Assembly: GCA_013398955.1 (NCBI GenBank)
Contig: VWPU01010164.1
Coordinates: 682,001 to 746,000 of the forward strand
Direction of reading: 5' to 3'
DNA: 64,000 nucleotides
Source of the DNA: Callaeas wilsoni
Taxonomy: Eukaryota; Chordata; Aves; Passeriformes; Callaeidae
Below, one piece after another: positions 12,795-25,722 of the stretch. The position numbers and the translations under genes were made by a program. The notes under the pieces are model-generated. The model was not told the DNA's origin and made no database searches. It worked only from the letters and a program-made list of their open reading frames with translations. Each line of letters begins with the position of its first letter. The first letter of the stretch is position 1.

Positions 12795-13510
12795 TTATCT
12801 ATGCACACACCTACTTGCAGATGACACAAAACTGGGAGGAGTGGATGACACACTAATAGTGATGATGCCATTCAGAGAGAGCTCAAAAGGCTGGAGAAAT
12901 GGGCTGACAGGAGCCTCATGAAGTTCAACAGTAGAAAATGCAAAGTCCTTCAGCTGGGGAGGAACAAACCCCTGGAACCAATCTGTGTTGGGGACCACAC
13001 AGCTGGAAAGCAGCTTGGCAGAAAACGACCTGGGCATTGGGGTGGATACAAAGTTGAACATCACCCAACAACATATCTTTGCCACAAAAAACCCTAATGG
13101 GTTGCACTAACAAACTATTTCCGAAAGTTTAATAGAGGTGATCCATCCCCTCAGTCCTGGTGAGGCCGCAACTGGAGTTTTGTGTCCAGCACTGAGCAAC
13201 TCGGTTCAAGAAAGACATGGATATTAAATATTATTATGTAGAATACATTTGCATTATTTGAGGTAATTTCGATGCTGGAAAAGAAAAAATAAAAGCACAT
13301 TCTATACAGAAACACACAATTTATGTCCAGGAAATGCAGGAAAGTTCACTTAGATGGAAGAGAAACACTTTTATGGTGAGGTTGGCCAAAGACCAGTACA
13401 GGTTGCATGGAAAGGTTGTGGAGTCTTCGTCCTTGGAGATATACAGAACTCAACAGGAAATGGTTGTATTTCAACATGCTCTGCCTGGTGGGAGATCTCC
13501 TGAGTTTCCT
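12795..13510 (+). mobile_element. CR1 LINE fragment, decayed, with internal disruption
   Basis: Sense CR1 covers the second half of the reverse transcriptase (12806-13215) and part of the 3' region (13325-13500). The 3' part is recognised from a GTTGTGGAGTCTTCGTCC stretch near 13412, followed by TTGGAGATATACA near 13433. Between them, 13221-13324 does not match CR1; about 250 bp of normal CR1 is replaced by roughly 100 bp of AT-rich sequence, either deletion plus decay or a small insertion. The terminal octamer tail is not visible. Confidence 0.8.
12812..13085 (+). pseudogene. CR1 reverse-transcriptase C-terminal remnant
   Basis: Translation from about 12814 gives LADDTKLGG, the F-A-D-D catalytic box of CR1 reverse transcriptase with Phe changed to Leu. 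An E-K-W-A-D-R-S-L-M-K-F-N-like stretch near 12890-12930 follows, in a shifted frame. This is the palm/thumb part of the LINE polymerase. It begins without the upstream fingers region and is broken by frameshifts, so it is a fossil. Confidence 0.8.
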
Positions 13511-16500
13511 TCCCCCACCAACCGTTCTTTGATTATGTGTTTTTGTGACATATTTACATAGTGACATCCATAGATTATGAAAGAAAATGGTGTACTTCTT
13601 GAATAAATAGAGCTAAGATATGAATCATAACTTTCATGTAGAAATTATGGTTTGGTTTTGTCCCTTGTGCAAATGATGCAAATGTTCATCCACCTCTAGG
13701 CTGGGTCATTGTCCAAGCAATGGTATTAAATACTACTATAGAGTGTGAAGAAATTATTAATGCAATTTGATTGATAATAACTCCTTTGAAATCTTAAAAT
13801 AGTAATAAATGAGACTCTTAAACACTGATGATGCAAGACTTATGAACACATGAATAAGTCTGCATTTGTTCACCTGAATTTCCTTTACAGTTAACAGAAC
13901 AAAAGTAAACAGGATATGAGTCCCCTGATGAATTTTAGAAGTTTACTTTAGGACAGAATTAATTGCTGCTTATAAGTGCCTCAAGAGACTCCAGGATGCA
14001 AACAATTTATATTTCAAAATCATCTTGTTATCAACAGTACCAAGAGCCCTACTTTTCCCTCCACAAATCTGAGATTTGGACAGAACACAAAAATTCGAGG
14101 TGCTGATCTCCCAAAGTATTTACCTTTCATGATCAATGATGAATACATCGAGTTAGTCAAATACTCTTAAATCGCTAACCAAAAGGTAGCCAAGATTTTA
14201 GATAACAGAACTAAGCCAAATTCTTTGGATTATTGCAAGAAAGCTAGAAATAACACTTCATTCTAATTAAGATACAAATGTACATAATCTGGAAATTGTT
14301 TATTAGTGTGCATATTTACATAAAATGTTCCAATGGTAATACTTAATCCTCATTTTTGTAGACAGAGATCACATCTAGCACTTTCTCTTTTTGATCTCCC
14401 AGACTACCCTTACCTTTTTGCCTACAGGTAAGAAGAGTTGGAAAATAAGGAAACCTAGTTTTTACAGTTTGGATTTTATGGGTGAATTTTTTTCTTCGTC
14501 TTCTTTTTCATTACGTTCCTTCAGTAAAATCATGGTATCCCTCACTATTCCAGTGATTTCTGACCTCCAGTCGTGGGTTTGTATTAGACCACCTCTCCTG
14601 AATTGTTTCTGCTACCGGAAGAGTTACACAGAAGAGTGAAGGATTTGGGTATTGCAATACCTTACTCAAAGGATCCTGAGTTTCTGGGACGGAATTCTCA
14701 ATTAGGTGACTAGGGGCTGTTAGGGGAAGAAAAAAAAAATCATGAGAGCCAGTGCAATGAGTGGAAGGCATAGATCATCCAATAAAGAATGCTGATGACA
14801 AAAATGTGTATTAGATCCTAGCTTACCCTGAGTCTCAAAATCAAACTTCAGGCTGCGGAAAGCCACTTGATATCTTTGATTGGAATTTGCATCTGAATTT
14901 TTACCTCAAGATAAATACCTGAATCTTTCTTTCAGAAATGGAAGCAAGAATTATGCTTCTATTTTAACACACTGGCATGGCTGAGGAATAAAAACAGCCA
15001 TATGTTTTTAATTTAACAGTATTTCCCTCATTGTAAATGTGAGATACCTCAGCTCATCTCTCTGTGAGGGCTTTAACTCACCTTTCTTTCCATCTGCCAG
15101 GTAGTCAACTGCAATTCAAAGCTGGATGTATGTGTAATAGCAGCTTTAGAATTAAGGAGAGAATTCATTTCTCTTGCTCCAACTTCAGTACTTTGTAGGA
15201 AGTGTTAAAGATTTGTAGGGTCAAAAGTGAAAAAAAAACCCCAAGCTTGACTTGGTAAGTATGTGTCAAAAGAAAGGAAGAGGGAAAGAAAGTAGCAGAA
15301 ATATAGAACTGGATATCAACATCTCCTTCCAAAACTGTTTCATCTGATTTGCTAGCGAAACATTTAATCAATTCCCACAGTAAGCGGTAAGTGAACCATG
15401 AGACTGTAGCCATGGTTAAATCTAATGGAGGATAAATATGTTCATGGCTATTAGTAAAGATTATGTTGTTCCTGAAATCAAGAACAGAGAAAAATTTAAA
15501 ATAATTAAAAATCCCAAAACAAAACCTCATGTTACAAATACTTCCTCTCATTTTCAAAATAATAAATCTTTTTGCATCAAAATCAAGAAACAGAATTTGA
15601 GAGGATGTCTCTTCTTGAATGTCACTAAAAACCTGCCAAATTTTGTGGAAGGTGAGGTCTCTGAAAGCTTTTGCTCTACAAAATTGCATTCTCACAGTTC
15701 TGTCACAAAATTGATTAATAATCCATTGTCAGAGTGACTGGTCTCTTTCTACGCCAGCACTGCACATACTGTCTCTTGAGAGTCCTCTTTCCTTTTTCAA
15801 GCTCCACAATCTTTTGCAACCATCAAAATCACCCTCAACAGGAGCAAGAGGCCTCTCTCTCCTGAGCTTTTGGCACTACTTCAGTCTCATAGCTGGAGTG
15901 CAAGAAAGCAGCAATGTTGAACTAGGAGTTAGGCAGGAAAGGTAGCTTCAACTATGGGCAAAAATAGGAGGGAAAGAAGGCAAACTGCTCTAGGCAAAAA
16001 TCTTCACGAAGGCATTGTATGAAAGAAGAAGAATTCCTAAAGTGCTACTTATGTTGTCAGCTGCTGGTGTTAATGAATAGCACAGTCATAAACACAAAAG
16101 ACTGATAGCCAAGAGGAGGTTGTCTGCAGTAGACCCAAATCAATATGACACAAGTCAAATACAAGATGTATGTCCAAGAGATACACATTTGAGTCAAATA
16201 AAATGCAACCTGTGAACTCTGAAGATTCCAACATAAGTTTCAGCTGGAGAATTGGCACCAACACCCTGGAAACTTTACATAGTTACCTTGAAAGAATTTG
16301 GCCTTATGTGAATAGAATCCACATTTGTAAGGAAGCCTGCTTGAAGGAAAGACTTTATCTCCTCTAAGAATGAATGTAATGTTTTATGCCTTGTGACAAG
16401 TGCAGAATCACATCCGCTGCATACAGGCCACTTACTTAAATCAAAGATGTTAAAGTTAGCACTGCATCATTTAATGAAAAGTGTTAAACAAAAAGGTTAA

Positions 16501-17225
16501 CTAATCCTGAGCAGGTCATAGAGTTAATAACCTAAGAATACTCATTGAATTAGCTTTCCAAATTTATCATGTCATCCCCTGAGTAGAATTTCAAAGTAAA
16601 GATAATGAGGCTGTGGGGAAGGATAACAGATGTGGAATATTAGAAGCTAGTAAATTGCATTTCATGCACTCATAGAGTTAAAGTATAAAGGGAATATGCC
16701 ATCACAATTACTGACTTCCACATAGTTCCTTATTACAGCAACATCTTGAGCTAGACTAACAATCTTGAAATGTTTTTTTAAAAAATCTTGTTTTCTTCTA
16801 TTTTTTTGCACCTTACAGATGCATACGCCCTTGAAGCAACTTAGATTATTAACAAGCTTACAAAGTGGTCAACATCAAGTACAGACATAATTTTCATTTT
16901 TCTCTCCTTAGATATAGAGTATTTCTCATAAAAAGTAGGTTAAAAATTATGTGTGCCTATCTGCAAAGTTTTGAATTTCTGAGCTAATACCTATATAGCT
17001 GCAAACTATGTACAAAACCCCTATTTCTGAATTCCATCCTACTCTGTATTTCTTCTGCATATGTTCCTACAGATATTCATGGCTGAAAAGCATCTGGTAC
17101 TAAAAGCTTGCAACCATGGGAGGCCCTTCTACAGTTTTGGAAACTGGCAAAACTTTCATGACAATAAATGAAACTAGAAGATGTAAATGAATGTAGAACA
17201 GAAATAAAAATGCTAGCATTTTTCA
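13511..17225. other. Unique AT-rich DNA
   Basis: No repeat or gene is recognised. The longest open frame of the whole window (176 codons, minus strand, 15165-15695) lies here. It shows no known domain and an amino-acid makeup expected from AT-rich noncoding DNA (many Phe, Ile, Leu, Ser, Lys). Confidence 0.5.
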
Positions 17226-17262
17226 TACCAGATTGTAAGATTATACCAGATTGTAAAGATTA
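17226..17262 (+). repeat. Short tandem duplication (18-19 bp, two copies)
   Basis: The unit starting TACCAGATTGTAA occurs at 17226-17243 and again directly after at 17244-17262, with a one-base length difference. It looks like a replication-slippage duplication. Confidence 0.85.
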
Positions 17263-17289
17263 AAAACTTGAGGGAAAGACCTGGAAGAA

Positions 17290-17780
17290 GGAAATTTTTG
17301 ATTAACATGAAATGTCATGAGCGCAACCCCAAATATGAGCAATATTTTGGATATCATTATGGGCCGCTGTATAATTCTGAACTCAGCATTAGCGATCTGG
17401 TCACAGTTGCTGAGCTAATTTTACTCTTTTAATTTTAATGCCATCAAAATGGGGACAAAATATTGATCCAGTGATACTATTTGGAATGGAAGTCAAATAT
17501 GGTTTCCCATTAAGTGTCAAGAGAAATTTAAGGGCCATCAGTGAACGCATGGTAAGTTACTGCATCCATTTTTAACTTAGAGGAGATGCGGAGTCACTCA
17601 CCACAGATCAACAGTTTCTACTGTGAGCACAGCTGAGTGACTTACCCGATATTTGCAAAAGATAGGAGCATACAAAAGGAGAATCATGGCAGCTCAGCAG
17701 CCACGCAGTAAATTGGCTGATTTACAGTAACTTGCCTGTCTTCTTTAAATTAGTGTATGCTTTGAATATAGATGGATACT
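17290..17780. other. Non-repetitive block, candidate conserved noncoding element
   Basis: This stretch matches no repeat I know and has no long open frame. It carries homeodomain-like cores (TAATTTTA, TTTTAATTTTAATG near 17416-17442). An imperfect hairpin combines GTCACTCA (17593-17600) with TGAGTGAC (17634-17641) and an inner CACAG/CTGTG pair. The call rests on appearance only; conservation cannot be tested from one sequence. Confidence 0.25.
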
Positions 17781-19439
17781 TTATGACACTGAATTGTGAG
17801 ATGGGAAGGTATGGAGACTAGAGTAGGAGAAGCACATGTCAAGCATCCAGAAGCACAAAGAAATATCATATACGTAGCAAAGATATGCAGGTTCAAGAAG
17901 GTGTAGACAAATACTACAATTTAGACTTGATGTGAAAAACAGATAGGTGCCAGGGACAGAACAAGAGGAGTAGGTAAAAACACATCCCCACTGAGAAAGG
18001 AGAAAAATGGTTACAACTGGATTGATATTAAAAAAGGGGAAAAGTTTTGTTTGTCTCTTTTGCTAGCTTTGTATAATGTAAGTGGTTTTGTATCTCTATT
18101 TGAAATTGACTTTTATCCTTTCTGTTTTCTTTTTTTTTTTTTTTTCTGAAAAGGAAGACTACTGAAACAAACTCATCTGCAGTAGAAACATATTCCCTGA
18201 ACTGCCATGTCAAAAGTATGATTTCTCTGAGAAAACATTCCAGGAATAAAACTGCAGCATGAAAAATAAACAAATAACTCATTTATCTCATTTACAGATT
18301 TGTTTGCTATTAGTAAATATCTTACAGTTCTACAGTGCTTGCATTATGCTCATTTTTCTTATGTATATATTGGTCAAGGAAATTAGATTTTACATTGATT
18401 TTTCTAAAATCTAAGATTATTTGGATAAACTTCAAGTCTTATTTAACATGAGTAGAACATTTCTTGTAGCCTTAAAAGATTTAATTGAGGTTCCTAACTG
18501 CTACTATCTACATTCTGTCTCTACTCTGCTGTTTCAACATGTATCTGATTTCTGCTTTTTTTACTACATACTAAAACCTGAGCTCTCTGTACAGCCCATT
18601 TCATTCAGAATGTTAAGAGGTGATTATCTCAGGCAGAATTATGCTTAGCAGTAAAAAAGTAGAATCTCAGGTAAGTTTGTGAACTATACTCTCTAGTAAT
18701 TTTGTCCTGTTCTGACTGGAAGATGGACATAAATTTCTATCTGTTTATTCCAAATGTGGAGCTACTAGGCTAAAAAATGTTGATGCTGGAGATATTAAGA
18801 GAAGCCTGTCATAACTTCTAATTTACTCTAAAAATATCTGAGCTGAGTTTTGCTCTAACTTTTCAGTCATTTTATAGTTTCTAAGACTACCCTTGACACT
18901 TAGATTTTCAAAAACTAAAAGCGATGATAACCCGCAAGCAACAAATGGAATGGAAACAGTCATAAGCATACGAATTAAAGTCATATCAGTCTTTAGGAGA
19001 GAGTCTCTGCCCCTAATATCTAGACCATTCCCCTAAAATATTTTCCTAACCTCTTCTGAAGCCTTAAATTCTAAAGGTTACAATCACTTTTCTGGTTGTC
19101 CTCTGTTATAATTATTAAAATTTTTTCCCTGGAGTCAAGTGTTAATTTCTTTTAATATATGATTTCACATATTAAAAAAAATATAAATAATAGAATGAAA
19201 AAAATAATAGAATTAAATTTGGAAATCTGGGAAAAAAGTACCTTGCTATTCTTTCATTGAAATCATTGTAGTAGAAGTTACCACGCATTCTAGGAGAAAG
19301 ATCAAGTGCTAGTTAGTCAAAGAGGCATTACAGACTGGAATACATACTATCAATAAGGAAATAGTTATTGGAAAGCTATAAAGAACACCAGAAACACAGA
19401 CAACCAAAATCTGTATCACAACACAACACAAAATCCTGT
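17781..19439. other. Unique AT-rich DNA
   Basis: Nothing is recognised apart from a poly-T run at about 18129-18147 and AT-rich tracts near 19150-19215. Confidence 0.5.
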
Positions 19440-20404
19440 ATCAATGGCACAAAGTCCAGATGAAGGCTGGTCACTAGTAGCGTACCCCAGAGGTTAATGC
19501 TGCAGCCAATACTGTTCAACATCTTCCTTGATGATCTGTGCAATGGGATGGAGCGAACCCTAGGCATGTTCATGGATGGTGCAAAACCAAGAGCCCTTGT
19601 TTATAGACTAGACGAGTGGAACTGGAAAAGTGAGCAGAGAGTAATCTCTGAGGGCAAATGCCAGTTCCAGCCTGTGGGGAGGAATAAATCATAGACTGGT
19701 TTGGAAGGGACCTTTAAAAGTCGTTTAGTGAGACCTCCAAGCAACTGAACAGGCTAGGCTTTACCAGCTGGAAAAGTGGCTGAGAGAGAGAGACAAGGTG
19801 GACAACAAGCTGACCAGCTGTCAGCAATGTGTTTTTGTGGCAAAGAATGCCAACAGCTCTCTGGACTGCTTAGGCAGAGAGTTATCATCAGTTCAAGTGA
19901 GGAGACCCCCCCTCTCCACTGAGTCCTGGTGAGACTCATCTGAAGAGCTGTGTCCAGGGATGGACTGTCCAGTATAAGACAGACATGGACCTACTGAAGC
20001 AAGTCTAGCACATGATTACTAAGGGCTTGGGACACTTTCACGTGATGACAGGTAAGAGACATAAGAGAGTTGGGGATGTTCAGCGTTGACAAGAGATGGC
20101 TCAGGGATCTCACCCATGTGTTGGAGAATCTGATGGGGGCAGTGTAGAAGAGAGACTCAGCAGCACCCACTCACAGGACAAGAGGCAGCAGGAGGACATT
20201 TAAAGAAAAGACATCCCATCTGAACACTTGCTTTTTTACATGAGGGTGGTTGAACACTGACACAGGCTGCCCAGGGAGACTGTAAAGTCTTTAATAATGA
20301 AATATTTAAAACTGGAATGGTCCTGGCTAACCTACTGTGGGTGACCTCAGTATAAAAAAATCTCAAGAAGTCCCTTGTAACATACGGATTCTGTGATTCT
20401 GTGA
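19440..20404 (+). mobile_element. CR1 LINE, 5'-truncated, heavily decayed
   Basis: Sense CR1 begins in the reverse transcriptase (a CAGCCAATACTGTTCAACAT region near 19502) and runs to the genuine 3' end, where TTCTGTGATTCTGTGA closes at about 20404. In between lie the usual CR1 landmarks: GTCCTGGTGAGACTC near 19923 and CAGGCTGCCCAGGGAGACTG near 20262. It contains many indels and is interrupted by a short antisense CR1 tail at 19686-19742. The left edge is approximate. Confidence 0.85.
19686..19742 (-). mobile_element. Very short antisense CR1 3' tail nested in CR1
   Basis: AATCATAGACTGGTTTGG followed by AAGGGACCTTTAAAAG is the inverted 3' terminus of CR1 lying inside a sense copy. Only about 55 bp are present, an extreme 5' truncation. 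No clear target duplication is visible. A gene-conversion patch is a less likely alternative. Confidence 0.75.
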
Positions 20405-22002
20405 AATAGGATTCAAAAGAATGAGCATATTCTTCTCAGAGAAGTCTGATAAAGGAAAAGGAGTCTGGCGAAGGAAACAAGAGAGGCATTTAAAAAAAGT
20501 GGCAGTGGAGAAGGGCGGAAAGGGTAAATGAGCCCAAGAGTAAGACTGCTGCCAAGCAGAAGCTCCTTGGAGATTTAGATTTGGCTTGAGATAATTTGTT
20601 TTTAGATCATTTACTCCTACAATCTGAAATGCTCCAAAGGAACAACTATCACCAATGACAATATTGCAAATAACAGTAATATGGGAGATTAATATAAACT
20701 TGATAGTTTTTGCTGCTTACAGAACTTTGTCCTTTTCACCTCCCTGATTATATCAGTAAGATAAGATTAAATGCCTCGAAATATTTTTTCAGGTCTTATC
20801 AATATTTTTAAACCAGAATTATTTCTTTCTATTCAAGATTCAAAGCGAGGCTGGCAAGACACACATATATTCATATTTTTAAAGGAAATAAGAAAAAAAA
20901 GTACAAGTTAAACACATAATAAAAGCTGTAATTTGAGTTAGAAGACACAATTCCAGAAGTAAATCATATCAAGCCCCATGTTGCCATGTCCTCACTTTAT
21001 TCTCTACATCAAATGGAGTGTGAGTGGAGAAGAACAAATCTTTGAACAACCACAACTGCATCAAAAACTGATGAGTTTCTATGAAGTTAATGTTCCACAG
21101 CAGATTAGAAATGGATAATATGCACCTCAAATCTACATGGAGAAAGAAAAAAAAAAGAGATAAGAAAGGAAAAAATACTGGAGAGAGCATTCACACTCAT
21201 GAAATCCCTTTGAAACTGAACAAAAGGTTTAAGCGAACTCCCTGAATTTCTGATGAAAAAATGCAGGCATACTAACCCTTTTCTGACAATGATGAAAACC
21301 ACAGCTGATGTGGCCTAAAACACAATGAACCCTATTTTCACTTTGCTTTGTTCACTCCCTATATTGTTCTGTTTCTTGCCTTTAAGTAAAACCCTGCAGT
21401 ACCTTCTTTGAAATGTGAAGCTGAATGCTCCTCTGTCAGACACAGATTTACTTAAAAAATAAAAATTAAAGAATTAGTATTGGTAGTTGGATTTATTCTT
21501 CATAACCATAATTCCACCCTCCTCCCCCACCTCCCAGTTTCTAAATTAAACTCCTTACATTGCCATTTTTATTACGCACATTGTTTGACCTCTAGGAACC
21601 TAGACAGTCAAAACAATGAAATCCATTGTATAACTCCAAATAATAAATGTGAACTGCTGCAAGCACCATGTGCACTGCCAGATATATTTGAGTAAATCTT
21701 GGCAAGGCAGTTAAAAATGCTGCTTTCCTTAGGTGTCTTCCTTTTACCCCTACCAAAAACAGACACTGTCTTGAAGTGGAGCTACAACAGGAGGAACATG
21801 AGTGCTCTAATTAGTGATTAAATGAATTGCCTTCTGCTACCACTAATAAAAAGAGCTTTCTTTGCCTGCTGAAAATTTCCTAGAACAAATCTGTTAGACT
21901 ATTAGCCATTTAATGAAACTCTTCTATCGTATCCACAGAGAAGGCCAGGTTTTCATCCTTGTACTGCATCACGGATCATAAGGTTACCAAATCAGGCTCC
22001 AT
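20405..22002. other. Unique AT-rich DNA
   Basis: No gene or repeat is recognised. A C-rich pyrimidine patch lies near 21515-21537. Confidence 0.5.
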
Positions 22003-22038
22003 CCAGGCTTAGAGTCTGTTCCAGGCTTAGAGTCTGTC
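22003..22038 (+). repeat. 18-bp tandem duplication
   Basis: The unit CCAGGCTTAGAGTCTGTT occurs at 22003-22020 and again at 22021-22038, with a single base change at the last position. Confidence 0.9.
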
Positions 22039-25000
22039 AGAGACCAGGAGAAAAGGTCTTGACTACTCAAGAATCATCTACAGAGAATGTCAGACACATG
22101 AGGCTACAAACAGGTATCTCAAGTCTCTCTATTAAACATTGGGAGTGAAAGACTAAGAAAGAGAACATCTCACAAAAATCAATAAAGAAAATAAATGCAA
22201 ACAAATATTTAATTTTATATTTGGAAACTAAATAATCTGTTGAACTCCTTGAAGTGTAGGTATACATGTGTCTTGATAACAAAAGCTGGTTGCACATGTC
22301 AGTACGCAAAGGAATCCCTGCAGTTTCCTTGTCGTCCCTCTAGCCATCCTGTCCAGAGATTTCAGAAACAAAAATAATGTGGCATGGTACACGGAGAACA
22401 AATTCTTGCAGTCTGCTCATAAGCACAGGTGGAAAAAAATATTGCCAAGCCTGGAAATTATTTTCTTTTAGTTAGTGAGGATATTTGCATTATTTTTTCA
22501 AGATAGTTAATAATTATTTTTCTTTAAAAAGTAACTAGATCAATTGAAACTCTAAAAGAGGGGAAGTATACTACAGTTCACATTGTGAACACCAGAAGAC
22601 ATTGGAAAGAGAATTTCCTAGAGTCTACAGGACATTACAGACGGAGATGAAAGGAGTTGCGAAGAATACAGGCAGGAGCTTGAATTTCGTGGAGGGAGAC
22701 CTAGAGATAACCCGAAAATGAGAGAGCAAGTGTCAGACCAACAGGGGAGCAGGCAGTACTTCCTGAGGACCAGAGGTAACTGAGAAGATTACTTATCTCA
22801 GATAATCTGGGTGAATTGCAAGAAAAGGCCACTAGCAAGAATTTGCCTTCAGTGATATAGTGAGCAAAAGGCAAATTTCCAGTTACTTATTTTCAAGTAT
22901 TTTTGGTTTATACTCAAATAAAATCTGGTTCAGTGTTGTTTTGAGGTGGGTGTATTTAAAATACTTTCTGGTTTTTGGTGAATAAAGAGAAGGTCTAGAA
23001 ACTTCCACCTCAAAACTGTCATGCTGACTCAGAGTCCTATGAAAACAAATGAGGATTTTTTCCCTCTACTCATAGCAATCTGGAAGGTATTAATGATAGC
23101 ATATGGTCCATTGTTCAGCACTATGACAGATTTTTTCCAGATTATGACTTTGCACCAAAGCATGACTTACATGCTGAGTATAGTACTTGTTATTAATTCT
23201 TTTATTTGTAGGGGTCTGAAAGTATGTAGTGCTTTTCATAGCTGTTTAGAAAATACAGAAATATAATGGACTTGCATAAAACCATTTATTTCCCTTTATT
23301 CTGATTTCCAGAAGCACAAGGTAACAATTTCAATACCTGACTCAAAAGAACAAAATCAATTTTGAGAAAAACATTAGGCTTGCATACTTCCTTTTTGCTT
23401 TTTTGTTACCCCCCTGATTAGGTCTTACATGAAAGATGCCGCATGGCTCACCCCAGAACAATTCTGTTAAACATCTGAATTAATTGTCATTTCTGCAACA
23501 CTTATCTGCACATGAGGAGAGACTAGAACTTGTGTCTCTGTTACTTTTATTTTTTGCCTAAAATTTCTTGTCCCAGCAATTTTAGGATTTTTGTGAAAAA
23601 AAAACCCAGCAAGATTGACAGTCGAAGAGATTTGAAGAAATATCATAAAAAATATATTCCCAAAGAATGACAGAAGTTTAAGAGAAATTTTATGTCAGTG
23701 TTTATGCAATTATGAAAACAATCATGAAGATTAATACATGTTTTTACTTACAGGGGATACCAAAAATTATTCTAGGATAGGCAAAACATGATCATTTTAT
23801 TTTACAGGTGAAAAAAAAAATTAGCTTTGTCTCCTTTTTTTGTTGAATGTCTGAAAAATTCCCTCCACAAAGCCTTTGAGTGTCACACACTTATTTATGT
23901 CAGGGTTTCTTCTAGAAGACAGATGTCCTAATTCCATCTGCTTCATTGAAAAATTGGAGGCCAAATACAAAAGCCACCAAACCTCAAAATAAAATTGTAT
24001 ATGATAATTTTTACAGTTACAATTTTGACAAGTATTTTATTTTATTTTAGGCATTCCATCAGGATTGAAATTAATGATGTGAACATTAAAGTCGTTGAAA
24101 CAAATGTATCTGGAAACAGATGTATTACTGATGAATACAAATAAAACTATTTTCCATAGGACTTCCCATCTGGAGAAGACAATTATTTCATATTCTATAT
24201 TATATCAACATCTATCATAGGCAGAATTTGCAGCAACATAAAGACACTATTAGCTCTCAACATTTCTTTGAGTTTGAGTGCATTATGATTTAAGAACCAG
24301 TTATGTCCCAATCCAGAAAATTGCTGCACTTATGATGCATCTGCAGAGACTTACATTGAAATCTATGAACACCATAAAAATCACTCTCAAAACTGAGTCT
24401 TTAATTTCTGTCTCTGGACTTGTGAAATTCAAATAACAATTCAGAATATAAAGAAGCTGCATTTTCTAAACACCTTAGTGGTTTATCTTGTTCATGTCAC
24501 TGAGCCACAAAAGACTCAGTAAAAGCATTCTGCTCTTACAGGCAGAGCAGACCAAACTGAGATACTGCAGAGGATTGAACAGAGAAGGCTTACTGTTCCT
24601 TAGTTTCATGATCACTGGAAAGCAGACCAGTGATAGAGTTCTGTATTACCAGGATTGGTGAATTGCTCTTCATTATAAAATAATCTGTGGTTTGGTTTGA
24701 ATTTTTTATTGATTTTTTCTTTAAATTTTCTGCAAAAACACAGAAGAAAGATTTCTTATTATATGAACTAGCTTCTTGTGGAGATATTGTCACATGGATG
24801 TCAAATTTTTGAAGATGGACTGTTACACATTGCTGAATTATGTTTTCTAACTCAGATCAGTGGACACTGAGTGGATACTGAGGTGATTTAAATTTCTGTA
24901 GTTTTAGAAAAACTAATGGTCCAATGCCTATTTGAAACAGTTAAGAATACTTCATGTATTTTGTATCCTCCCTCCCTTGAAACCCACCCATAAGCTTTCC

Positions 25001-25621
25001 CTCAGTCACCTCAGGATTTGGATCCATGTGTTTCCAGGATCTAAGAGAAGATATGATATAACCCCATTGCTCAGCCTCAGTTGCTGAGAAAGCGTCTAAC
25101 CTGTGAGACAAAGTCGTGAGATAAAGTCTGCAGAATGATGTACGATGTAAAATTACAGAGAGACAAAGACGTGCTGAGACAAGTATTGTCAGTAGCTCTG
25201 GATTCAAGATGGGGAACATCGACATGAAAAGGTTTAAAATCCTAAAAGTAAAAAAAAAGGAGTGTAATGAGGATTTGTAGGACCATCAGGTTAAGTTGAT
25301 GTTTCAGTGTTGATGGGGTATGAGAAGATGGCTGAGAAATCAGCGTAGAAACCTATGAAAGTGAACTGTTCTTTCCACAAGAAAGACCAGCCAAAGTCTT
25401 CGGGATGGTGACCACCTGGAGCCTAACAGCTCATTAAATCCCAGCTACCATCTCTTTGTGTTAGGCAATATGTAACTGCTATATGCATTTAAATGGAATA
25501 TGTCCTGCTGGCAGGTTCTCCTTACACAAAGCTAGAGATTTCCAAATAAATTCTCTTAAAAAACATCAAAAGATTTTAACATCTTGGGAAACTATTTAAT
25601 TCTAGGTAGTTCTGGAATCAA

Positions 25622-25722
25622 GCTTCTTTCCCTCCTCTGTTCCTGCCCTTCCTCCCTCTCTTCCTCCTTTACTATTTCCTTCCTTCTCCTTCTTTCTCTT
25701 TCTTTCTTTCCTATCTTTTTTT
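25622..25722 (+). repeat. Polypyrimidine (CT-rich) tract
   Basis: About 100 bp are almost entirely C and T, with CCTTCC and CTTT motifs, ending in a short poly-T. It is simple low-complexity DNA. Confidence 0.9.

Noticed and set aside
15165..15695. 176-codon open frame on the minus strand, the longest in the window
   Set aside because: It shows no domain, signal or motif. Its composition is what AT-rich noncoding DNA gives, and one frame of this length in 64 kb over six frames is plausible by chance.
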